A stretch of DNA of 64,000 nt, taken from Euwallacea fornicatus (lineage: Eukaryota; Arthropoda; Insecta; Coleoptera; Curculionidae). The stretch is taken from positions 6,510,001 to 6,574,000 of the forward strand of contig NC_089542.1 in NCBI RefSeq assembly GCF_040115645.1. Reading direction: 5' to 3'. Below, one piece after another: positions 25,201-36,528 of this stretch. The notes below the pieces were generated by a model. That model had not been told where the DNA came from. It ran no database searches and saw nothing but the letters and a program-made list of their open reading frames with translations. Position 1 is the stretch's first letter. Every line of letters starts with the position of its first letter. Both the position numbers and the translations under genes were made by a program.

Positions 25201-27951
25201 AGCAACGGATTCTTGAAAGCGCCGTTGCCAAGTGTAGAGATTTTCTCATAAGTTCTATTCTATATAAATGATTGAAGACTATTTCTTATTTCTGATAATT
25301 TCAAAATATATCAAAGTCAGGATGGAAAATGTGTAGGTCTAGATTTCTGGAATTGTAAACTTTAAGAATAAAAGGTTTATTAGTTTTTGTGTCAATTGTA
25401 TAAATTTTGTTCCATTTGAAAAAAAAACTTAAACATTCTTTACCCTTAATTTTTAAAAGCTTTGCTTCAATTTTTCTGTTACAACCATCTCAACCTTGCA
25501 GGCTTGACTTGATCTCTAAAAACCTCTCTGATGACATGAATTTGAATTTCAGGGTTTGAATTAAAAACTAAACTACAGACTTTAAAAACTAAAATTTTAA
25601 TGTAAAATTATAGCACCCATCGACTCAAAAATCCGTTAAAACGTCATTATTTGTTAACTTATACGAAAATCATCCGTCCAAGTATTATAGGTTGTTTATC
25701 CTATTCTCATTACAGAAGAATAAGGAATACTCCCAAAGCTGTGTTGCCAGATGTATTTTTTTTCTGATTAATTATGTTATTTGTTAAGGATCAAAGGGAA
25801 CTTGTATCCCTGATAATTTCAAAATCTACTGCAATTGGGTCGAGAACTACATAGATCCGTATTTGTAAACGAGAAAACAGGAACTTTTTTTGAACTGGCA
25901 TAGCAATCGCATTAATTTTCATATTTTTCAAAAAATTTTGAAAATAACTTAAACCGTTCTGAGATGTAGTTTTCGAAGGCCTTGCCTCAGCATGGCTCTG
26001 AAAATCGATTCAAAGCCTTCACTCAAATTATTCTAAACTGCAGATTTGACCTCTGAATTAACTAACGTGTGTGTGTTCCATTTCAATATAGGTTTGAAAT
26101 TTCTAGCGTTTATGTAGAATCAGGTACAGTGCACATGAAGTAAATAATAAAATTTCAAAATGGAAGTTTGCAAGGAAATCTGTTTTGCGGCCTTTCGACT
26201 AGTTACGATGGATTCCCGTTAGATAGAAATAGAATTAAGCTCAAATAGTCAAAAAACAAAGCATGTAATTAAAGAAATTATGTGTAAACAATGAGATTTG
26301 GTTTTGAATAATGAACGTTAAAGCGACCACCTGGAATAAATGGGTAAAAAAAACCTCCTCAGTTTTGGACAGAATGACTGTAAAATAACTTTCTGCAGGT
26401 GCGTAAGTCAGTCTGTTTCATCAATGTTTTTTCTCTAACTAAAGTTTGACAATAATTTTTCAAATTATGAGTTTCATTCATGTATACGATATATCAAAGG
26501 TGTCATGAAAAAAAATTAGGAAAGGCACGACAAAAGTGAATATGAAAAGCAAAAAGTAACAATTCGTTTCAAACATCAATTTACATTTTTGTATTTCAAA
26601 TGACTCACAGTATGAACAATTATGTTTTTTTTTTAAACGTTTAATAGATCCTGATCAATCCGGATTTACGCTTTCACCTGACGTAAGTGAAGCAAAAAAG
26701 CAATTTCAAATTCATTCCCGGGGTGCGCGCTATGATAATTAGCTTTTCAGCACCAAGCTACGCCCACTGTATTCAAGTCATTTGCTATCTTTGACCATTG
26801 ACCATGGCATGTTTGAGTCGACCAAATCCATTCATTGCTCCTAGCGTGAGTTATTAGCCACATTATGCAACAATGATTGATTCTTATTAACACGCATATA
26901 ATGAAGATCTTTTTAGATTGTGTTTATGGTGGAATTTGTGGCATTTTGTACAGTAATTAGTGGGTACAATGTAAGACAATAAATCGCTACTTGACCGTGT
27001 ATTATGCAACATAAAAAAATTAGATAAGATACATGGTTTCCAAGGCAAGGTTTCATTGTAATTCTAATTGTGAGTGGCCTATTTTCGTCGACGAATGAGG
27101 TCGATTTGGAATGAAATAGTTTGTTTTGCTAAAGATGAAAGTTTGTTGCTGTAATTTGGGAAGCAAGTTTTTTCACACCGGATATAAATAAGTACAAAAA
27201 AAAATGTGTATTGCATACCTAGTAACTGCATCATTGCGCCGCGCATCCTTGACTTGCTTTTTAATTAATAGCTATATAATTAGCGCATGGAAAATTGCCA
27301 TAATTACACTCGCAGTGTAAATGTCGACGCTTTTGCACAACGGCTTTACAGGAGTGTTTTAAGTGACACTGTGCTTGCCTACCTTTGAATTTTTTCGGGC
27401 CGTTACGAAATAGAATTAATATAATCGTGCATAATTGAAACGCAACTCTTATCTCTCCAGATGTAGTAATGTGATATGTAAACGAAAATCGTTGCTAATT
27501 ATCAGTATTGTACAAGAATAAACGATATGCTCAGCCGACCTTTGCGACTTTTTAATAAAAGCTTGAGTAATATGTAACTTAACACACTCGTGTCATTGTT
27601 GCCTATTTTTTGTAACAAAATTATCTGTCGAGCCTTCAAAAATGAGATCTAAGTACCCCCATATGTCTACGCGCACCCACACAACGCGAACGCACTGATT
27701 ATGGTTGATTACTGTTCGAATCAATATTTCATTTTTTAAATAAATATCTATTTACAATGAAATTTATGGTTACCATATTAACAATGCTAATTGTTGTTTT
27801 TTACACGTAAGCCATTACATAATCTTGAGTATGTATTTGTATTGGAAATTACTGTTAATGATTGTTCGGAGTGTAGTCAGGTTTGAAACAAGTGCTAAAA
27901 TTGCAGGAAGTAAAAATTGGTTTTATTATTGAAAAATATTTGTGTAGGATA
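22260..27951. other. intronic sequence without recognised content
   Basis: AT-rich intron of nudC, presumably also intron of the minus-strand membrane-protein gene. Two weakly similar blocks beginning CTGATAATTTCAAAAT occur near 25288 and 25821, suggesting an old duplication. A minus-strand ATGCGCGGCGCAATG with a donor near 27229 was seen, but its phase does not fit the nested gene. No supported exon. Confidence 0.4.
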
Positions 27952-28729
27952 ATGGCTATTTTTAGAGTTTTGGCATTTCTTTGTGCAGGTAAGTGTCGGT
28001 TTTATCGGGTTTTTCGTATCTTGGAGATATGAACAGTAGTATAGAAAAGTAAATTTGGTTATTTCTGTGCACAAACAAATCAAGAGCTCGTTTCTATCTC
28101 TCGGTCTTCATGATTATATTATTAATGATAAAATTTACGCAATAAAATCCGAACAGTAACAAATTTATTTCAAGAATTTATAGTTATTCAACATTTTCAT
28201 GGTTCCTGGCTGTAACTTTACATGACTAGACCGAAAGCATCTTAAATGGAGCGTGCTGGGTAACCATAGCGATATAAGGTCAAGGCCTCGTAAAATATAG
28301 GGCAAGGTACTTTTTGATGTTTCGCTTTATAGTTTGCACGTCCTACTTGGGTTCAATGATGGATTTTGTGTGCCATTTTGTTTCTTCTCTATGGATTTCT
28401 TGTTCGAAATCGTTTCTTTGCTTCTGAGGATGTTTTTCATAATATGATTTTCGACGTATCGGTGTCACGTAATAGCAAAAATCATCGTTTCTAGCTTAGA
28501 GAGACAATTCTAGGCTTAATTTGAATTATGTGGAATCCTGGAAATTCTCTCGATTATAGTATTGTATGTGAAAATGGATTAATATTTAAAGAATTTTAAA
28601 ACATATTTAATTTTTTGAGCTAGACTAAACTGTTCTAAAATGTGGGAATCTTTCTGGAGATTTTCTGCTTTTTAATTGATTTTTACAGCTGGAGTTAATC
28701 AAGATTGCAAACTTCAAACACTTTCATAA
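27952..28729 (+). CDS. possible two-exon gene for a tiny secreted peptide (25 aa)
   Basis: Exon 27952-27988 encodes MAIFRVLAFLCA, a typical signal-peptide start, and ends at a consensus donor (GCAG|GTAAGTG). A strong polypyrimidine acceptor (TTGATTTTTACAG) at 28688 restores the phase. It adds AGVNQDCKLQTLS before TAA, giving a product of 25 residues. The splice signals are better than most chance matches, but the peptide is very short and I know no homologue. Exon 1 may instead join another, unseen exon. It lies inside nudC intron 3, same strand. Confidence 0.22.
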
Positions 28730-29336
28730 TATATCTCACAGTATTAATCATTTAATGTTATTAGAAGAGCAATCTTCGATCCGACATGATATTTCTTGCA
28801 TTCACTTACCTGACATTTGGGCAACGAGAAAGTTAACATAAAATTCTAATTAATGAAAACTTAATTCGTCAATCAAATATCGAGAATATAGTTGTTATAT
28901 TTGCATGCACATAGGTATTTAATGACGTCAACCTTTCGCAAAGTCAATTTTATTAAATATTTAATGGGTAAGTCTGGAGAATGCCAAAAAGTCTGCGTTC
29001 GGAATTTTTGCTTTACCATTTATGTCAACTTTTGGTTATTCGCATCTTATAGAAGTTGGTTTTATTATTTTATTTCGGTTAATTCAGGTGAAACCTAATG
29101 AGATTAATTTGTATTTTAATAGTTATAATAGTTTCTATCGCCTTCCAAACTCAAATCTACACTTAAAACCAAAACTTAAATAAATTCAAATTTCCAGACC
29201 TTATTCAGTCATCCTAGGGGCATTTACACCCCTGAAAGTTAAGCTAAGGTAGACTTTGAAATTTCCAATACGAAATATACAGAGTGACCCAAAAGTAACC
29301 TGTCATACTTTTACTGTGCCTTCATCGATGAATGTT

Positions 29337-30025
29337 CAGGATGTTAATAAAATATGTTTCCTAATTTTAACCAATAATTAAGAACATCGTTTTAAACAGA
29401 ACTCTTTTGTATAACAGAGGTCGTAAATACAACCATTTCCCCGGAAAACTAAAAGAACATCTTTTGAGAATTGGCAACGTCGCGTCGTGCTTAATTTATT
29501 TTGATACCTCCCTAATTAGCCGCATAAACTAGATACGTTGCATTTGCACAGGTTTTTTGGGTCCAAGAGGTTTTATGATTAAAAGGTGAACCTTATGAGA
29601 TTCCTGAACTCTTTATATGTGAAAAGAATAGAGCAATTGCTTCTTTAGCGTTTTATGAACGTTTGAACGAGAAGTTAACTTAGGCGACCTTTAAAGGGTC
29701 ATATTTCCAGAGTTCAGTGCGATGTTACCGGTTAAGTTTACTTTTACAGTTTGAGTTCTATCATTAGTTTCAATTAAGCTTTAAATTGCTTTTAGCAATG
29801 TTAATGCTGAATAATTTTAACTTCTTTCGTTACACGTCAAACAATCAACATCTGACAAGTAGATTTTTGAACATTCTATTAAATTTTTAAGCTTATCATA
29901 GTTTTTCGGTTACCAAATTTAACATTTTTTTAAAACTATTAAGTTTTCGACCTCTGTTGTACGGGACTTTCTTTTAAATGACGATCATTGGTTAAATTTA
30001 CGAAACTCATTTCGCTAACATCCTG
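29337..30025. mobile_element. degenerate long-TIR element
   Basis: The arms are 29337-29430 and about 29940-30025. Shared landmarks are CAGGATGTTA at the tip, the TTTAACCAAT block, and CAACAGAGGTCG / its AACAGAGGTCG partner at the inner edge. The right end is followed by TA. No transposase remnant is recognisable in the core. A further CAGAGTGACCC motif at about 29279, typical of another family member's tip, sits just outside on the left without a partner. Confidence 0.5.
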
Positions 30026-32589
30026 TATAGTTTGTGCCCGCATATTAAATTGACCTTATCCTCCGAAGAAATTTAACATATTATATGACAACCATTTCGG
30101 TTTATTTAAAACTGATTCAATATTTACATTAAACTTCCCCAACTTTGGAAATTGGCCAATAGAAAAGCATTAGACGAATATTTATCCCCTCATCTTTGCC
30201 CTATAATCTCATCCTATGAAACGAACCTAATAAGAGTGGCAGTGTCAATGCCATTGAAGTGATTTTGAAAATTAGACATTGCCTATTTTCACCATAGTTT
30301 TGATTCTAAAATTCACATATTGGTGAGATAAGTAACATAAACGTGACGGAAATGCATTCAGCTAAGATCAAGAATCAAGTACTTCAATACTACAAACAGG
30401 ACAGACAAAATTTTAAAATGCTGGCAATTGTGATTTCTAAAAGTGCGTATTTTTGTAATGTTTGGTCTTGTACACGGAAATTCAGTACAATTAATACATT
30501 TTATCAATACAAGTGACTGACGTCCTCAAGGCTCCATTACCTGATCCGTCCATTCTCGTTGAAATATCTACAAGTATTCATGAGTTCTCATGTAAATACC
30601 CGGTTTACTTAGTTCTCTAGCCAATTTAATAAAAACCAATGAAGATTCTAAAGGAGATGGTAAAACATGTTAGGTTGCATTGACAAAAGTTAATCTCTCG
30701 TTCTGGTCAGATTTAAGGAAATACCAATGATGCTTCGAAACTCAGTCAAGACGTTACTTTCGAATAACTTCCAAGCAAATAACCCTACAAACTGAGTAAC
30801 ACTCTTCACGAAATATTTTTCTTCTCGTTTTAGGTCTTCTAGGACTTCTGCTCTCACACCTTATTTCCTGTTCAACGTTCAAACTCCACCTTGAATACAT
30901 GCAATTTTTTTATGTTGTTCATTTCGGGCTACTGTTTTATAAACTAACAACTTCAAATGACACCACGATAAATAACCTAAAGAGTTCATTTCGGGTGTTC
31001 TGGGAGGCTATGCATGGGATCGTTCTCTTTCAGCGTTATCCATAGCACCGGGTATAACATTCCATATAGTAGTTCACTTTTTATTTTATCATTGTGTTTT
31101 TATATTTATCTTATTATTTTGTTAATGGTGTAGCGTATGAAAAAAATCAAGAGAATTCTTTTCTTGAAAATTGAACAGCGAATTAAGGAATAAGTTTGAT
31201 TGCATTAAAAGGCGTTGACACACTACTTGAACCCCTTGTATTTCCGGAAAAGGTATTTTTGATGCATTTTTAATATGGAAAATTAGAATTAGTTTTTCAT
31301 GCAGCGTATATTGTTAATGTATGTTTATTTTGGGACTCCATGCAGTACTGCTGTCACGAAAACGTTAAGTGAGAGACCTTCTAATCCCAATACATTTTAT
31401 ATAGAAAAGGTCAGGTCCACCCAGACTCTCAATCCACCCTTCTCAAAGACCCTTAAAATCAACTTACGTTATCCGGGATAAAACTCTTATTATCCATATT
31501 TCTGGTCTGTTTTTTGACGGGGTGTACTCGACAAACAAGAAGCTCCCACCCTCGGATACCATCCACAACACACCACTCTCTTCGACTCCAAATTACGCGT
31601 TCGGAACCGTTTGAAACGCTCTTGGCGCTCGATGGGCGCGTAAGCTCGTTCTTTACTGCACGCGGGGCCCCCCAACTTTATCTTAAGTAAGCTAATGCGG
31701 TACCACTGGGGATCCCGCCTGGTTGCCACAAATCCATTATATTTCTATCACAAATAGGAGGCCACCATCGAAAAATGGCAACGTAGGGTCACACGCGAGA
31801 TCATTCATGAATATGTAATAGTAATCACCAGCTGATGCCGGATCTAAGATAACGTTTCAGGACTTAGGGCTTTGCCCCAGTTTTAGTGACGATTGTTGGC
31901 ATCCTGTTCTATTAAAGCGAAACGAGTAGAACTCAGTCGCCTGTAGTCAAACACTTTAGTCACTGAGTAAACGAAGCTCAAGGTGGTTCCTCCCATTCTT
32001 CCAGTATAATACCTTAGTTTGAATTCCCGTTGGGCATGTAACAGTATTGCACAATAAGTTGCCACCAGACTGCCGTGCAAATATGCACACAATAGTGGTA
32101 CTTATAGCTTCCACGCCCATCCAAAATTTCGTTATGTCACTGAGCATTGTTCGAGCCAATAACCTTTCAAACGGTTTTTTTAAATTATTGTTTTCACTGA
32201 TTTGACTTGCGAAAATTCTTTATTTGTATATGTGTTTGTTTATTCGTGTAGAACAACATCACAATAATGAAACTGAGATCACTTAATGGGTTCGGGATAC
32301 ATTAAACCTATAATGGTAGTAATTTAAAAGCTCAGGTGATCGTTTAATTGATGATGTTGAGATGTTGAGAGTGCTTTTGTGGGAGACTTGTGGAGTACAA
32401 TTATTTGAACCAGGTTTTAACTCTTTTTTTTCTTTTTTGTTAAAAGTTGTCACATTTCTAGGATTCGAAGAGATCCATAAAAATCCGCACTTGACAATGC
32501 TACGCTTGACGGTTGAGACCGGTTTGAGTCAGTTCAGGTTAACTTAAATTTGTGGATAAGTGTTTTTAAGTTAAAACCTTTTTTTCATA
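30026..32589. other. intronic sequence without recognised content
   Basis: Includes a patch of higher GC at about 31490-31800 with overlapping ORFs on both strands (31299-31481, 31490-31729, 31883-32092). No motif, domain or splice structure supports any of them. It may be a decayed insertion of unknown type. Confidence 0.35.
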
Positions 32590-33110
32590 TAATTTTGAAG
32601 CATTAACCCCTCTACTTCTAGTTGCACTCAGCTTTTGTCCATTTCGAACTGTGGTCCAGTAAATTTTTGAGAAACAAACTCGAAAATCTCCGTTTTCGTG
32701 GACATGATTATAGCTTTATATTAAAAACCCTAAATTCGTACGCAGAGCTCAGTCTTAGTTAAATATCACCATTAGATTTGTATTTTGGTTCCCGTTTCAC
32801 CTGTTTAGAAATTCGTCCAGTACGCCTATGGCTTTTGAAAATGGAAATCTCAGTTTTTATAGACATAATAATCTAAATGTATAATTTTGACCTTAAAAAC
32901 CCTTTAGATTCAGTCTCGTAGCAAATTGTTTGAAGATTCCATTCATTTTTAAAGCTTTGACTTCTAGATTTATACATATATTTTCTCTCACTTTTTACCT
33001 GCTTAGAAATTCGCCCTCTACGTCTATTACTTTTGAGAATTAAACTCGAAAATCTCAGTGTTCAAAGATATGATTTTGGAAAATGTACTCTACGTGCAAA
33101 AATAGCTCAA
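32590..33110. repeat. ancient tandem repeat, three diverged units of about 160-205 bp
   Basis: Three units share ordered blocks: a TAGAAATTCG-like block, a TACG(C/T)CTAT-like block, CTTTTGA(A/G)AA, and GAAAATCTC(A/C)GT. The last falls near 32681, 32843 and 33048. Units 2 and 3 are most alike (CCTG(T/C)TTAGAAATTCG(T/C)CC). No coding potential. Confidence 0.5.
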
Positions 33111-33188
33111 TTGGCGAGACGTGGGGGCTAATTAATTATTTTTAAAAGCCCGGAGAATCTTCAGCCTTTTTTATAAAGATGAAATATA

Positions 33189-34083
33189 CAGGTTGTTTGG
33201 AAAAGTTGGTGCAGCACTTAAGGAGATGACAGTAGATCCAAAATATTTTTTATACATTTAAATTATCAAGTCAATAATATTATTTTTTACTGAATTAAAC
33301 TTTTTTTAAAGAAAATAATTCTCTACTTTTGTTTTCGAATATTGTGAAGTTTACTCAGAAATAATGATTTTTTAAATAATGTATGACTCAAAAAAGTAAC
33401 TTCTTTAACATTTTGATGTTAGTAGGCATTATTTTTGGTAACAGTTCATTGTAGTGATTGTCTTTTTCTGTAATGAACATAGTCTGCACGCGGACGACGG
33501 AAATCAAGAAAATAAATTTCTATATTAAATTTTAGGTTATAACTTTTAGATATAAAATATGTAAAGAACATGCAAGGGACAATCACTAAAATGAAACTAT
33601 CGCTGTGAAAGATGCCTACAATATAAATATGTCCAAAAATGTTGTTCTGATTCATACATTATTTAAAATAATAATTTTGTATTTCTAATTAAACTTTGCT
33701 AAATTCGAAAAAAAGTAGACAATTTTTTCTTTAAAAAAATCTAAATAATTAAAAATTTATATTATTTACTCGATAATTCAAATGAACGAAAAAAAAAACG
33801 AAAACATTCTGTTAATTCTATCTACCCTTATTCATAATCAATTATGATGAAACTTATAACGATTAAATACCCTCATGGCATGCTTAATACATTCGCTTTT
33901 AATTTCACTATGTTAATCAGAAGTAAAGTTATTTTTAAAAATATCAAAATGAGAAGACTCCTTTGGAGGGCTATATCTCAATAACGGTGCTCCATCGCAT
34001 CAATATTTATAGAAGCTTTTTTTACTATTTTTGGCTCTACTTTTACCTCACTAAGTGTTGTACCAACTTTTGTAATTATCCTG
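33189..34083. mobile_element. long-TIR element, about 300-bp arms
   Basis: TA precedes CAGGTTGTTTGGAAAAG at the left; the right end is CTTTTGTAATTATCCTG followed by TA. The arms can be followed inward for about 300 bp through shared landmarks (GTTGGTGCAGCACTTA versus GTTGGTACAACACTTA, TTTAAATAATGTATGA, and GTAGGCAT). With 895 bp in total the element is mostly two arms, a foldback-like form. No transposase is seen. Only 126 bp separate it from the next element. Confidence 0.7.
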
Positions 34084-34209
34084 TATATTATGATTGCAAA
34101 TTGCAAAAAATGTTCACTGGTTTGATCCATTTATCTTTAAATTAGTCTACAAGATATTTGTAGTGAAGTATTTGAGTAACTTTTTTCAAAATAATTATAT
34201 AGATATATA

Positions 34210-36528
34210 CAGGGTTATTCACGCTATACGGCTCGGAATATTGTGGCCAAAATACGAGGTTTTCTAAAAATTTTTCTTTTGGGTTATATGGGGATCTATT
34301 ATGGCTACTTTTTAAAATTATTTTCATATTATACAGGGTGTCCCAAAAGTGCTAAAAGTATCAAAGTTGTGTTTTTTTAAATGGAACCCCTTGTATATTG
34401 TTGCATTTTTGGATTCTCCGATCAAAATAAATGTGTGTTTTAATAAGGTTTACAATACCTAGCACTTACGGTTTTTGAAATAATTTAAATTTTGTAAAAA
34501 TTTGGCCTAATTTTCATGTTTTAACCACTTAAGCAGTATTTAAGTTATGTAAGCGTAATTTACAGTGTAGTGTAATAATGGATCATACTTTATATCCCAA
34601 TCATGAAAAACTTGCCAGCTTATACAGGGTGTGCAAAAATTAAAACTATTCAAATGAGGACTTTAAGTGGCTATAACTGGATTAATTTAAATGCAATGCC
34701 ATATTTTTTAACTTACCAGGATATGTAGTTTTTAAATACCCATCGAATGGTACTAGGGTGTTCATAGCTAAGTCTTCGCGTTTTTGCAGAATGCACTAAA
34801 TAATGGCTCCTTGCGCCATTTGGCGTCTTTTAGTTCAAAGTTCTAAATCACATATCAAGTATAACATAAAACGGAAACAAAATATTTATTACAGATGTTC
34901 GAAATGTCGACCGTCCATTTCCAAACACTTACAAATTCTTTTTTCAAAACCACCGCTAAATCTGGACAACATTTGCGGAGTAAGTTTCAAACGCGTCTCT
35001 CATACGTGTTTTCATGTCCTGTGGAGTTGTTGGAGGCGTATTGTAGACAATTCCTTTTATGTATCTACACAAAAAAAAATCTAGTGGAGTTAAGTCCGGG
35101 GATCTGGGGGGCCAATTTTGAAATCCGTTTCTTCCTATCCACCTGTTTTTAAAGTTGGCATTTAAAAATTGCCGAACCTCGCGATGATACCCACCAGTTT
35201 CACGCGACACTTCCTGTCTCGTGAAACTGGTGCAATAATCTCTCAAAAACGGCTGGCTTAGGATGTTTTCTTTCGGGAAATCTTTGAGCATAAACTCGAG
35301 AAGCCAATAAACAATTCTTATGACATTCTCCAAGAATAAAAATCATGTCAATACGCTCTTCTTTTGGATAAATCTTCATTTTGACTATTTGCACTCGTTA
35401 TAACACACACGCCTTAATCGGTAAAAACTAAAATGATCTTGACATTAGAGAGGATTTTTAGAGTAATAGAGAGTTTATGGGATTCGGGGTAGCTTAAATA
35501 CCCAATCAGGGGATCGGTACCCATTAACAGGGTCAATCCACAGTTGGTAACTTTTTAAATCCTTAAACCGTATCTTGAGACAAAGGCAAAAATTGAGAAT
35601 TTACGGGGAATTGCAGCTGTAAAGAATTTGACCAAATATGGATGAATTTAGACCTTTGTCTTGATAAGGATAAAAGAGTGAAAGTTCCTTTATGCAGGGC
35701 AACCCTTACAGGAAGAAAATGGATTCCCAACATATGGTCATCACGGACATGATCGGACGGATTGCATAGGCATAGGCGTAGCCTGAGGGTACATTACACA
35801 CTCTAGGAAAAAAATACCTTTGCAGACTAAACTAAAAAATAAACTAAATTAACTATCTGATATTTTGAAATATCATAGGCAACTAGATACATTGGAACTT
35901 TGAACTAAAAGACGCCAAATGGCGCAAGGAGCCATTATTTAGTGCATTCTGCAAAAACGCGAAGACTTAGCTATGAACACCCTAGTACCATTCGATGGGT
36001 ATTTAAAAACTACATATCCTGGTAAGTTAAAAAATATGGCATTGCATTTAAATTAATCCAGTTATAGCCACTTAAAGTCCTCATTTGAATAGTTTTAATT
36101 TTTGCACACCCTGTATAAGCTGGCAAGTTTTTCATGATTGGGATATAAAGTATGATCCATTATTACACTACACTGTAAATTACGCTTACATAACTTAAAT
36201 ACTGCTTAAGTGGTTAAAACATGAAAATTAGGCCAAATTTTTACAAAATTTAAATTATTTCAAAAACCGTAAGTGCTAGGTATTGTAAACCTTATTAAAA
36301 CACACATTTATTTTGATCGGAGAATCCAAAAATGCAACAATATACAAGGGGTTCCATTTAAAAAAACACAACTTTGATACTTTTAGCACTTTTGGGACAC
36401 CCTGTATAATATGAAAATAATTTTAAAAAGTAGCCATAATAGATCCCCATATAACCCAAAAGAAAAATTTTTAGAAAACCTCGTATTTTGGCCACAATAT
36501 TCCGAGCCGTATAGCGTGAATAACCCTG
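34210..36528. mobile_element. 2.3-kb foldback-like element with roughly 637-bp near-perfect TIRs and nested tips
   Basis: The left arm (34210-34847) and right arm (35894-36528) are almost perfect reverse complements. Both carry the same peptide frame (MKIILKSSHNRSP...) in mirror positions. TA flanks both tips (34208-34209 and 36529-36530). Inside each arm are two further TA|CAGGGTGT tips in mirror positions: 34334 with 36404, and 34625 with 36113. The roughly 1-kb centre holds a deleted DUF4817-type transposase on the minus strand. Three concentric pairs of element ends therefore surround one gene. Confidence 0.88.
34960..35379 (-). pseudogene. internally deleted DUF4817 transposase
   Basis: From an ATG at 35379 the frame gives MKIYPKEERIDMIFILGEC, then ASRVYAQRFPERKHP and LLHQFHETGSVA: the N-terminal helix-turn-helix. 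It stops at about 35200. The reading then continues in another frame with HREVRQFLNANFKNRWIGR, then WPPRSPDLTPLDFFL and a KTRMRDAF helix: the end of the DDE catalytic domain. The middle (first catalytic Asp and surroundings) is missing. A 13-bp inverted repeat sits exactly at the join (35192-35204 / 35220-35232). It is not functional as an enzyme. Confidence 0.8.

Noticed and set aside
27229..27265. Minus-strand ATGCGCGGCGCAATG with a donor as first exon of the nested membrane-protein gene
   Set aside because: It ends in phase 1, while the acceptor at 22259 needs phase 0.
31490..32160. GC-richer patch as a possible gene or retroelement fragment
   Set aside because: No reverse transcriptase, nuclease or other motif could be read in any frame.
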